A stretch of 6,904 bases of DNA from CALJTV01 sp034433775. GTDB taxonomy: Bacteria; Chloroflexota; Dehalococcoidia; GIF9; UBA5629. The notes under the pieces were generated by a model that saw only the letters and a program-made list of their open reading frames with translations, did not search any database and had not been told where the DNA came from. The translations under genes were made by a program, and so were the position numbers. Shown piece after piece: positions 1-5,926 of this stretch. Numbering within the stretch: position 1 is the stretch's first letter; every line of letters begins with the position of its first letter. Where the stretch lies: assembly GCA_034433775.1 (NCBI GenBank), contig DAOUAI010000118.1, positions 1-6,904 on the forward strand, read 5' to 3'.

Positions 1-448
1 AGAAAGCCCTTCCGGTAAGATAATCGCCGTCTGCCGCAGCGATAAGAAGGGTGTCAAGAAGCAGGACATCAAACAAGGTCTGCTCGAAAAGGGGGTCGGA
101 CTCGTGGGCGATGCCCATGCCGATAGCGCCAGCCACCGCCAGGTAAGCTTGCTCGCTATCGAAAGCATCGAAAAGATGCGTCAGCTCGGACTTGACGTCA
201 ACCCCGGCGATTTCGCCGAAAACCTGACCACACAGGGCATCGACTTGCTCTCACTTCCCCCGGGCACAAGGCTCCGCATCGGCGATCAAGTGCTCCTGGA
301 AATCACCCAGATAGGCAAAGAATGTCACACCGGCTGCGCTATCTATCAGCAGGTAGGTAAATGCATCATGCCCGAAGAAGGCATATTCGCTAGGGTACTT
401 CGCGGCGGTACGGTGAAGAGCGGCGACCCAATAAGGATAGAAAGATGA
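1..448 (+). CDS. MOSC-domain protein, 5' partial
   Basis: The reading frame is open from the window edge (first complete codon at base 2) to the TGA at 446-448, giving 148 visible residues. They cover essentially a whole small MOSC domain: a GDAHAD...HRQVSLLA stretch, PGDFAENLTT, then the hallmark GKECHTGCAI (Cys codons at 323-325 and 335-337) and EEGIFARVLRGG near the C-terminus. MOSC domains occur in molybdenum-cofactor sulfurases and in stand-alone proteins; they are thought to bind Moco or carry sulfur through the conserved Cys. There is no ATG/GTG/TTG before the domain in frame, and an internal GTG at 104 would remove its first strand, so the true start lies left of the window. It may be only a few residues away, or the protein may be fused to another Moco domain such as MoaB or MoaC. 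It overlaps fdhD by ATGA, which supports a role in molybdo/tungsto-enzyme maturation. The exact substrate is unknown. Confidence 0.9.
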   Translation, partial: ESPSGKIIAVCRSDKKGVKKQDIKQGLLEKGVGLVGDAHADSASHRQVSLLAIESIEKMRQLGLDVNPGDFAENLTTQGIDLLSLPPGTRLRIGDQVLLEITQIGKECHTGCAIYQQVGKCIMPEEGIFARVLRGGTVKSGDPIRIER

Positions 449-1251
449 CAGCCAGCATCGTTGATACGCTGAGAGTGCTGAGGGTAACCGTGGACTCCAG
501 CCACTACATCGAAGATAGCGTGGTAAGGGAATCGCCGCTGACCATAGTCTTTAACGGCGGGGAACTGGTGACCCTTCTCTGCTCACCCCAGCATCTCGAC
601 TATCTCGCCATCGGCTACCTCGTCTCAGAAGGCTTGCTCAAACAGAAAGGGGATATAAGGAGACTGCTTACCGACGACCGTAGGGGTATAGTCCGGGTGG
701 ACACTGCCGAAGGTTCGCAGAAAGAGGCTGCAGAACTTACATTCAAACGCCTGATAACCTCTGGCTGTGGTCGGGGGACTTCAGTATACAGCATGGCGGA
801 AATGCCTCTATCAAAAATAACATCGCCGGTGAGCATAGCTCCTTCACAGGTACTCACCCTGATGAAAAAATTCCAGCAGCGCTGCGATACCTTCAAGACC
901 ACCGGCGGTGTTCATGCTGCGGCACTTTGCGATAAGGATGAAATACTGGTGTTTCACGAGGACATCGGCAGGCACAACGCCATAGATAAGGTGCTGGGAC
1001 AATGCTTCCTCGAAGATATTGCCACAACTGAACGCTTGCTGCTCACCAGCGGCAGGGTGTCCTCGGAGGTGTTGCTTAAAACCGCCCGCCGCAACATCCC
1101 CATACTCATCTCCAAATCAGCCCCCACCGACCTTGGAGTTAAACTGGCTCAAGAGCTGGGCATCACCCTCGTGGGCTTCGTCCGCGGGCGACGCATGAAT
1201 GTCTATGCCAACGAATGGAGGGTTATCACTGATGAGAGACCGGGAGACTAA
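445..1251 (+). CDS. fdhD: Formate dehydrogenase accessory sulfurtransferase FdhD
   Basis: This 268-residue cytoplasmic protein has the usual FdhD length. FdhD passes sulfur from a cysteine desulfurase to the bis-MGD cofactor of formate dehydrogenase, which is needed for that enzyme's activity. Recognisable family blocks are ESPLTI (29-34), the Cys loop TSGCGRGT (105-112, Cys108), TTGGVHAAAL (152-161), EDIGRHNAIDKV (172-183), SGRVSSEVLLKTAR (202-215) and the C-terminal SAPTDLGV...LGITLVGFVRG (225-248). The E. coli protein has a CGxC pair here; this one keeps the first Cys and has Gly111 in place of the second, a single-Cys form that I believe also occurs in other lineages. The ATG at 445 overlaps the MOSC stop (ATGA) and has an AAGGA Shine-Dalgarno at 433-437, seven bases upstream. 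The 3' end overlaps nadA. No formate dehydrogenase structural gene is in view. Confidence 0.95.
   Translation: MTASIVDTLRVLRVTVDSSHYIEDSVVRESPLTIVFNGGELVTLLCSPQHLDYLAIGYLVSEGLLKQKGDIRRLLTDDRRGIVRVDTAEGSQKEAAELTFKRLITSGCGRGTSVYSMAEMPLSKITSPVSIAPSQVLTLMKKFQQRCDTFKTTGGVHAAALCDKDEILVFHEDIGRHNAIDKVLGQCFLEDIATTERLLLTSGRVSSEVLLKTARRNIPILISKSAPTDLGVKLAQELGITLVGFVRGRRMNVYANEWRVITDERPGD
1217..1222 (+). promoter_or_regulatory. nadA: Shine-Dalgarno site deciding the nadA start
   Basis: GGAGGG lies inside the end of fdhD, nine bases before the ATG at 1232. It favours that start over the in-frame ATG at 1199. Confidence 0.7.
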
Positions 1252-2155
1252 GCTGATCGAAGACATCATGGAATTAAAGGAGAAGCGGCGGGCAGTGATC
1301 CTCGCCCACAATTACCAGCTGGGAGAGATACAGGATATCGCCGACTTCGTCGGTGATTCCCTGGAACTCAGCCAGAATGCCGCCCAGACCGATGCCAGGG
1401 TGATCGTCTTCTGCGGCGTGCACTTCATGGCGGAGACCGCCTCCATACTGTGTCCCGACAAGACTGTGCTCCTTCCCGACCTGAATGCCGGCTGCCCCAT
1501 GGCGAACATGATCACCGCCGAACAACTGATCGCCGAGAAGAAAAAGCACCCCGGTGCCACTGTTGTTTGTTACGTAAACTCCACGGCGGCGGTCAAAGCC
1601 GAATCGGACATCTGCTGCACCTCTGCCAACGCCGTAAAAGTGGTGGAAAGCGTGCCCAGCGATGACATCCTGTTTATCCCCGACCAGTACCTGGGGCACT
1701 ACGTCTCCACCAAGACCAACAAAAACATCATCTTCTGGCCCGGGTTCTGCCCCACCCATGCACGCATCCAGCCAGAGCACATCGCCCGGCTGAAACACGA
1801 CTACCCCAACGCCAGGATAGTGGTACATCCCGAATGTAAACCCGGTGTCATCGCCATGGCTGATGAGGTGCTCAGCACCGGCGGCATGATCAGATACGCC
1901 CGCAGAGAAGATGTACATGAAATGATCGTGGGCACCGAGATCGGCATCATCCACCGCCTGCGCAAGGAGAATCCTGGCAAAAAATTCATCCCCGTGTCCG
2001 AGCAGGCAGTATGCCCCAATATGAAACTCATCACTCTGGAAAAAGTGCTCTGGGCGCTGGAGGAGATGGCACCGGAGGTAAAGGTGCCCGAGGAGACCCG
2101 CATCAGGGCAAAACAAGCCGTGGACAGAATGCTGGCTATAGGACGCAGCGCATGA
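1232..2155 (+). CDS. nadA: Quinolinate synthase NadA
   Basis: This 307-residue enzyme condenses iminoaspartate with dihydroxyacetone phosphate to quinolinate, the second step of de novo NAD synthesis from aspartate. It uses an oxygen-sensitive [4Fe-4S] cluster. The three ligands expected for NadA are visible: Cys88 in NAGCPMA, Cys173 in WPGFCPTH and Cys261 in AVCPNMK. Other family motifs are AHNYQ (25-29), GDSLELS (41-47), CYVNSTAAVKAESDICCTSA (113-132), FIPDQYLG (148-155), VVHPEC (197-202) and STGGM (215-219). The length matches the compact NadA class of roughly 300 residues. I chose the ATG at 1232 because GGAGGG lies at 1217-1222, nine bases upstream; an in-frame ATG at 1199 would add 11 residues without homology and has no such site. 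The gene overlaps fdhD by 20 bp and its TGA overlaps the cutA start. nadB and nadC are not in the window. Confidence 0.97.
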   Translation: MRDRETKLIEDIMELKEKRRAVILAHNYQLGEIQDIADFVGDSLELSQNAAQTDARVIVFCGVHFMAETASILCPDKTVLLPDLNAGCPMANMITAEQLIAEKKKHPGATVVCYVNSTAAVKAESDICCTSANAVKVVESVPSDDILFIPDQYLGHYVSTKTNKNIIFWPGFCPTHARIQPEHIARLKHDYPNARIVVHPECKPGVIAMADEVLSTGGMIRYARREDVHEMIVGTEIGIIHRLRKENPGKKFIPVSEQAVCPNMKLITLEKVLWALEEMAPEVKVPEETRIRAKQAVDRMLAIGRSA

Positions 2156-2478
2156 TGGATACCGGTAAGATAGTGGTGTTCATCACCACCAGCAGTCTGG
2201 AAGAGGCGGAGAGGCTCGCTAATCTCCTTCTGGAGAACAGAAAAGCCGCCTGTATCAACATCGTCCCCACTGTGCGCTCTGCCTTCTGGTGGCAGGGTAA
2301 GATCGACCGGGCTGAAGAAAGCCTGCTCATCATCAAGACCAGAGCCGACCTTTTTCCCCAGCTCATGGACATGGTAAAGCAAGCCCACAGCTACACCGTC
2401 CCTGAAATCATCGCCTTGCCCATCACCACCGGTAACCCCGACTACCTCTCCTGGATAGACACCGAGACCACACAATAA
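2152..2478 (+). CDS. cutA: CutA1-family divalent-cation tolerance protein
   Basis: This 108-residue protein is of normal CutA1 length. The family forms very stable ferredoxin-like homotrimers, related in fold to PII signalling proteins. It was linked to copper tolerance in E. coli, but its general role is unsettled. Visible family motifs are FITTSSLEEAERLA (10-23), NRKAACINIVP (29-39), FWWQGKI (45-51), LLIIKTRADLF (58-68) and the C-terminal YTVPEIIALPITTGNPDYLSW (81-101). The first ATG overlaps the nadA stop, and a second in-frame ATG follows directly (ATGATGG at 2152-2158), so translation could begin at either. AGGA at 2140-2143 is spaced 8 nt from the first and 11 from the second, favouring the first. 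The frame continues further upstream, but that part is out-of-frame nadA. It is the last gene of the left operon. Confidence 0.95.
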   Translation: MMDTGKIVVFITTSSLEEAERLANLLLENRKAACINIVPTVRSAFWWQGKIDRAEESLLIIKTRADLFPQLMDMVKQAHSYTVPEIIALPITTGNPDYLSWIDTETTQ

Positions 2479-2545
2479 ACTCAATTTGACTAGCTAGACC
2501 TAGAGGAACTTCCAGACCAACAAGAAAGGCAGTGCGCCTGAAATT
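2479..2545. other. Convergent intergenic gap between cutA and recN
   Basis: These 67 bases separate the two convergent blocks. They hold no ORF worth calling. Three CTAG tetramers occur within 14 bp (2490-2493, 2494-2497, 2500-2503), the first two forming the palindrome CTAGCTAG. A small hairpin candidate at 2527-2539 is described separately. Confidence 0.8.
2527..2539. terminator. Weak candidate terminator hairpin, possibly bidirectional
   Basis: AGGC-AGTGC-GCCT can form a 4-bp stem with a 5-nt loop between the two convergent genes. Read on the - strand (after recN) it is followed by TTCTTGTT, and on the + strand (after cutA) by GAAATTTT. The location is right, but the stem is short, so this is a tentative call. 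Confidence 0.3.
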
Positions 2546-4291
2546 TTACTTGGTCGCGCCCCCTGCACTGTGTTTCCAAGATGCCGCTCTACCCAGCATC
2601 CCACACGCATCCTGCAGTGACACCTCAGTATACTCAGGACCGGCAAGCATCACCGCTATCTCCTTGAGGCGCTCCTCGCCATCAAGATGTTCCAGCCGGC
2701 TTACAATACGTCCGCCGGACTCAGTCTTCTCCACTCGATAATGAGTATCGGCAAACGCAGCCACCTGAGGCAAGTGGGTAACGCAAATAACCTGATGGTC
2801 ACGGGCAAGCGTCCATAGCTTCTTCCCCACCACCTCACCGCTCCTGCCCCCGACACCGATATCTATCTCGTCGAAAATGAGCAGCGGCGTCATGTCTGCC
2901 TTAGAAAGGGCACCTTTTAGCGCCAGCGTAAAGCGCGAAAGCTCCCCGGTAGAGGCTATCTTCACCAACGGCTTTAGTGGCTCTCCCGGGTTGGTGGAGA
3001 CCAGAAATTCCACAATATCAGCACCATCACTATCAAAAGTACAGACCCTGCCATCTGGTAGTGGTATGCCATCCTCAGTAGCCTGCTGAATCACAGAGAC
3101 CCGGAAGTCAACCTGCCCTAGGTTCAGTTCCTCTAGCTCTTCCTTCACTGCCTGCACCAGCTTCTCAGCCGCTGCCAGACGGGCATTAGAGAGCCTTGAG
3201 GCTAACTCTCCCATCTCGCGTTTAAGCTGCAAACGTCTGTCTTCCAGCTCAGCCCGCCTTTCTTCAGACACAGAAAGTTCCTTCAGTTCCTTCTCCGCCC
3301 TCTCCATATAGCCCAGTATCTCTTCGATGCTCTGCCCGTACTTCCGCTTCAAGTTGCGTATCAGCTCCAGTCTTGCTTCCACCTCCTCCAATCGCTGCGG
3401 GTTGTCCTCCAGTCGCTGACCGTAAGCGCGCACCTCATGCGCCACATCCTCAGTGATATAGACTGCCTGGGTAAGGTGCTCAAGCTGTTCGGCTAGTGTG
3501 GAATCAAGCTCCGCGAGCCTTCTTATGGCAACCACTGCTTCGTTCAGTCTGTCCACAGCCGGGGTTGTAGCATCCCCGCACAGTGCTTCATAAGCCTGAT
3601 GGCATAAAGCCTTTAGCTTTTCTGCTTGAGCCAGCACCACTTTCTCCTGTTCGAGTTCAACATCCTCGCCAGCACGTAAATTCGCCCGTTTGATCTCATC
3701 GGTCTGAAAACGCAAGAACTCCTGCCGGCGGACTCTATCTCTCTCCACCTCAGTCAACTTTTTGAGTTCTTGCTCCAGTCGGCTGAGTTCCGCCGCCCTG
3801 GCAGAAAATTCCTGTCGCAGCCCGAGAATATGCCCATAGGCATCGAGGAAATCGAGATGCGAATGCTTGTCCAAGAGAGAAAGGTGCTGGCTCTGCCCGT
3901 GGATATCTATCAGAAGTCGCCCCAGTTCCTGTAAAATCTTTCGGCTTACCGCTTGCCCGTTTATCCTGACAAGGCTGCGCCCTTGGCGGCTGAACTCGCA
4001 CCTGATTACTAAAGTATCATCATCTATATCCAGCCCGTTTTCCTCAAGAAATCGCCGCACACGGGGCAGGGCTTTCTTGGATAACGCGAAAACACCTTCG
4101 ATTACAGACCTATCACAGCCATAACGGATAGCATCATCGCCTGCCTTACCTTCGAGAAGGGCTTCGATAGCTTCAATAACCAGCGACTTCCCTGCCCCGG
4201 TCTCCCCTGTAACTACATTGAGCCCCGCAGCCAGCCCCCAGTCTAGGCTCTCGATGATACCAAAATCTTTAACCTTTAACTGGAGCAGCAT
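2546..4291 (-). CDS. recN: DNA repair ATPase RecN
   Basis: This is a full-length 581-residue RecN, an SMC-like ATPase that acts on the nucleoid in recombinational repair of double-strand breaks. Domain order: N-terminal ABC half with Walker A GETGAGKS (29-36), a RecN-typical HGQSQHLSLL (131-140), a long charged helical coiled-coil region of about 156-390 containing the family block NPQRLEEVEARL (297-308), then the C-terminal ABC half. That half has the signature region ASTGELSR (446-453), Walker B LLIFDEID (470-477, catalytic Glu475), GVGGRSGEVVG (479-489) and the H-loop VTHLPQVA (504-511, His506). The signature has Thr448 where many RecN proteins have Gly (ASGGE). The ATG at 4291 lies 2 nt after the stop of the upstream dehydratase-family gene. 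I see no Shine-Dalgarno in the adjacent bases, so translation probably depends on coupling. No LexA-type operator is obvious. Confidence 0.97.
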   Translation of the reverse strand: MLLQLKVKDFGIIESLDWGLAAGLNVVTGETGAGKSLVIEAIEALLEGKAGDDAIRYGCDRSVIEGVFALSKKALPRVRRFLEENGLDIDDDTLVIRCEFSRQGRSLVRINGQAVSRKILQELGRLLIDIHGQSQHLSLLDKHSHLDFLDAYGHILGLRQEFSARAAELSRLEQELKKLTEVERDRVRRQEFLRFQTDEIKRANLRAGEDVELEQEKVVLAQAEKLKALCHQAYEALCGDATTPAVDRLNEAVVAIRRLAELDSTLAEQLEHLTQAVYITEDVAHEVRAYGQRLEDNPQRLEEVEARLELIRNLKRKYGQSIEEILGYMERAEKELKELSVSEERRAELEDRRLQLKREMGELASRLSNARLAAAEKLVQAVKEELEELNLGQVDFRVSVIQQATEDGIPLPDGRVCTFDSDGADIVEFLVSTNPGEPLKPLVKIASTGELSRFTLALKGALSKADMTPLLIFDEIDIGVGGRSGEVVGKKLWTLARDHQVICVTHLPQVAAFADTHYRVEKTESGGRIVSRLEHLDGEERLKEIAVMLAGPEYTEVSLQDACGMLGRAASWKHSAGGATK

Positions 4292-4293
4292 TT

Positions 4294-5790
4294 TTAAGCT
4301 GTCGGCTTAGGCAAAGCCTCCCTGTCACCACCACTCATACCGGCAATATATCTGACAAGCTTCTTCCGTGACTCGATATCATACTGGGTGGTAATGGCGA
4401 TCTGCTCCATCACCGGTGAGCCGCCACCATGATAGCTGCCGATATTGTGGATGCCACCGCTCGCCGAGCATAGTATGTCACCAAGGTAGCGCCAGAACTG
4501 TGCCTGGTCTTCCACTGGCATTTCGGGATTGCGCTTGGTGTACTTGAGCAACAGGTCTTTAGTCTCGGGGTTGATGAAGTCCTTCTCATGTGGAAAAGTC
4601 GCCACCACGCCACCGGAGATATCGCACAGTATCTCCGCTTCGCGGAACACCGCCTCACCGGTGAGACAGCGTCCCACATTGGCATAGATGGAATGCGGGA
4701 TGTACGAGCCAGGACCATAGTCCACAAACCCTACACCGGGCATGTACACTCTTGGTCCACCGAGGTCAGACGCCGTGTAGCCAGCAGCATACCCCAGCTC
4801 GGTGACCATAATCAACTCCGCCAGCTTCTCCCTGACACGCGGCGTGCGGTGAATATTGTTCACCTCAGCAGCCAGAGCAGCAGTGCCGATCACCAGGTCG
4901 CCAAGGGCTGGTTTGCAACCGGAATAGGAATGGCGGTGGAATAGGGCGAACAGTAGCGCCAGCACACCGCCGTGCTGCCATTCACCACAGAGGAATACTC
5001 TCTCCCAGGGAACAAAGCAGTTATCAAAAATCACATAGGAGTCTGTGCTACCGGGCATAAAGCCACGCTTGAAATGCTCCCTCGGTCTCAAATTGTGGAT
5101 GGTGACCACATGCTTGACGCCGTCCCAGTCGCCGGGAATAGCAAAGGCTACTGCGTAGTCCTTGTCCTCAGCACGAAGTGCCCTCGTAGGCACCACCAGT
5201 ATCTCGTCAGCCTGCGCCGCCTCGGAGATATGCAGTTTGCACCCTCTGACTACAATGCCATCGCTCTTTTTCTCCACCACATGTACATAGGCATCGGGGT
5301 CGTGCTGGTCAGCCGGTCTCAGCAGCCTATCACCCTTGACATCGGTCTGAGCGCAACAGCCCACCAGGTCTTCGGTCTGAAAGCGGAGTAACCACTTCTT
5401 AAAGTTCTCGTGGTACTGAGTGGCACCTTTATTAGCCTTGTCCGCTTCGTAGGAGACATTATAGATGGCGTTGGCAGCATCTATGCCCATACACCGCTGA
5501 ATGCATCCGCCCACCTTGCGACACAGCATCCGTGTCATGTCCTGCTTCTTATGCAGGTCTTCCTTGTTTTGATGTATGTGAGTGAAGCGGTTGATCCTCT
5601 GCCCCGTGAGGTGCGAGATAGCAGTACACAAGTCCTGACTTTCCGGTCTGGCTGCCTCATCAAATGTAGTGCCAATAGTGTTGAGCGTGTCCATGAAACG
5701 CTCGTCAGTACGGTCGATCAGCTCGCCGTTGAAATAGATATTGCGTTTCATCTTGGACAGCCCCTTGATATATTGCTCTTTAGTTCTCAT
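4294..5790 (-). CDS. 4-hydroxybutyryl-CoA dehydratase (AbfD)-family [4Fe-4S]/FAD enzyme
   Basis: This 498-residue protein belongs to the 4-hydroxyphenylacetate hydroxylase / 4-hydroxybutyryl-CoA dehydratase superfamily (acyl-CoA-dehydrogenase-like fold, FAD). AbfD converts 4-hydroxybutyryl-CoA to crotonyl-CoA by a radical mechanism and also isomerises vinylacetyl-CoA. All four cluster ligands of the Clostridium aminobutyricum enzyme (Cys99, Cys103, His292, Cys299) have counterparts: Cys96 and Cys100 in GGCIQRCMG, and His285 and Cys292 in HRHSYSGCK, which also keeps Tyr289 and Lys293. Other shared blocks are INRFTHIHQN (66-75), TDVKGDR (149-155), GIVVRGCKLH (178-187), DKDYAVAFAIP (209-219), VIFDNCFVPWERVF (253-266) and HGGGSP (454-459). 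Simple HpaB flavin monooxygenases lack these ligands. Three active-site positions differ (Glu455 to Gly451, Glu257 to Asp250, Thr190 to Ser189, aligned from memory), so the substrate or reaction is uncertain. The start has an AGGAGG five bases upstream. recN follows after 2 nt. Confidence 0.9.
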   Translation of the reverse strand: MRTKEQYIKGLSKMKRNIYFNGELIDRTDERFMDTLNTIGTTFDEAARPESQDLCTAISHLTGQRINRFTHIHQNKEDLHKKQDMTRMLCRKVGGCIQRCMGIDAANAIYNVSYEADKANKGATQYHENFKKWLLRFQTEDLVGCCAQTDVKGDRLLRPADQHDPDAYVHVVEKKSDGIVVRGCKLHISEAAQADEILVVPTRALRAEDKDYAVAFAIPGDWDGVKHVVTIHNLRPREHFKRGFMPGSTDSYVIFDNCFVPWERVFLCGEWQHGGVLALLFALFHRHSYSGCKPALGDLVIGTAALAAEVNNIHRTPRVREKLAELIMVTELGYAAGYTASDLGGPRVYMPGVGFVDYGPGSYIPHSIYANVGRCLTGEAVFREAEILCDISGGVVATFPHEKDFINPETKDLLLKYTKRNPEMPVEDQAQFWRYLGDILCSASGGIHNIGSYHGGGSPVMEQIAITTQYDIESRKKLVRYIAGMSGGDREALPKPTA

Positions 5791-5795
5791 AGGTC

Positions 5796-5801
5796 CCTCC
5801 T
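5796..5801 (-). promoter_or_regulatory. Strong Shine-Dalgarno for the AbfD-family gene
   Basis: The - strand reads AGGAGG-GACCT-ATG: a perfect anti-16S match five bases before the ATG at 5790. It decides that start over the next in-frame Met (residue 14). Confidence 0.85.
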
Positions 5802-5845
5802 TTTCAAAGTAGATACCACCCAGCTAATGCGCTGCAGGTGCTATA

Positions 5846-5875
5846 ATTATAGCCCTTTATCACAAAAAGTCACAG
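5846..5875 (-). promoter_or_regulatory. Probable sigma-70-type promoter for the AbfD-family gene and recN
   Basis: The - strand carries a consensus -10 box TATAAT (5851 down to 5846). A weak -35-like CTGTGA lies 18 bp upstream (5875 to 5870). Transcription would start near 5839, giving a leader of about 50 nt before the ATG at 5790. The -10 sits inside a perfect 14-bp palindrome (5840-5853), so TATAAT also reads on the + strand, but no gene is positioned to use it there. TGTGA direct repeats overlap the -35 area, consistent with a regulated or activator-dependent promoter. The poor -35 lowers confidence. Confidence 0.5.
5860..5874 (-). repeat. Two TGTGA direct repeats, 10-bp period, at the -35 region
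   Basis: On the - strand TGTGA occurs twice, starting one helical turn (10 bp) apart (5874-5870 and 5864-5860; TCACA on the + strand). They sit immediately upstream of the TATAAT box, where a regulator could bind on one face of the helix. They are direct rather than inverted repeats, so this is not a standard CRP/FNR palindrome. Confidence 0.35.
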
Positions 5876-5880
5876 GTGAC
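5869..5880 (-). terminator. GTCAC/GTGAC inverted repeat followed by T-run: weak terminator or operator
   Basis: The - strand reads GTCACCTGTGAC followed by TTTTT. As RNA it could fold as GTCA-CCTG-TGAC (4-bp stem, 4-nt loop) and act as a weak terminator about 47 bases after the glycosidase-like gene's TAG. As DNA it is a near-perfect dyad at the -35 region of the next gene and could be an operator. The sequence does not decide between these. Confidence 0.3.
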
Positions 5881-5926
5881 ATCTACCCACTGACAAAATG
5901 CACTAATCGACCTAATAGAGAAGCAG

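Noticed and set aside
104..448. MOSC protein beginning at the internal GTG at 104 (114 residues)
   Set aside because: The frame is open to the window edge and the upstream residues (GKIIAVCRSDKKG) look like the normal first strand of a MOSC domain, so the gene is truncated by the window rather than starting at 104.
1199..1231. Longer nadA N-terminus starting at ATG 1199
   Set aside because: No ribosome site precedes it and the added 11 residues are out-of-frame fdhD sequence; ATG 1232 has GGAGGG at a good distance.
1274..2116. 280-residue ORF on the - strand opposite nadA
   Set aside because: It is fully antisense to a clear nadA and its composition (rich in Gly, His and Asp) is typical of a reverse-complement shadow of a coding gene.
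2011..2151. Longer cutA starting at ATG 2011 (155 residues)
   Set aside because: The extra 47 residues are a frame-shifted reading of nadA and do not resemble CutA, which is normally about 105-110 residues.
4294..5790. Annotation as a 4-hydroxyphenylacetate 3-monooxygenase (HpaB)
   Set aside because: Automated annotation may give this name, but the four iron-sulfur ligands of the AbfD branch are all present, and plain HpaB oxygenases lack them.
5860..5880. CRP/FNR-type binding site
   Set aside because: TGTGA halves are present but arranged as direct repeats 10 bp apart; the inverted TGTGA-N6-TCACA layout is missing, and the GTCAC/GTGAC dyad has only a 2-bp centre.
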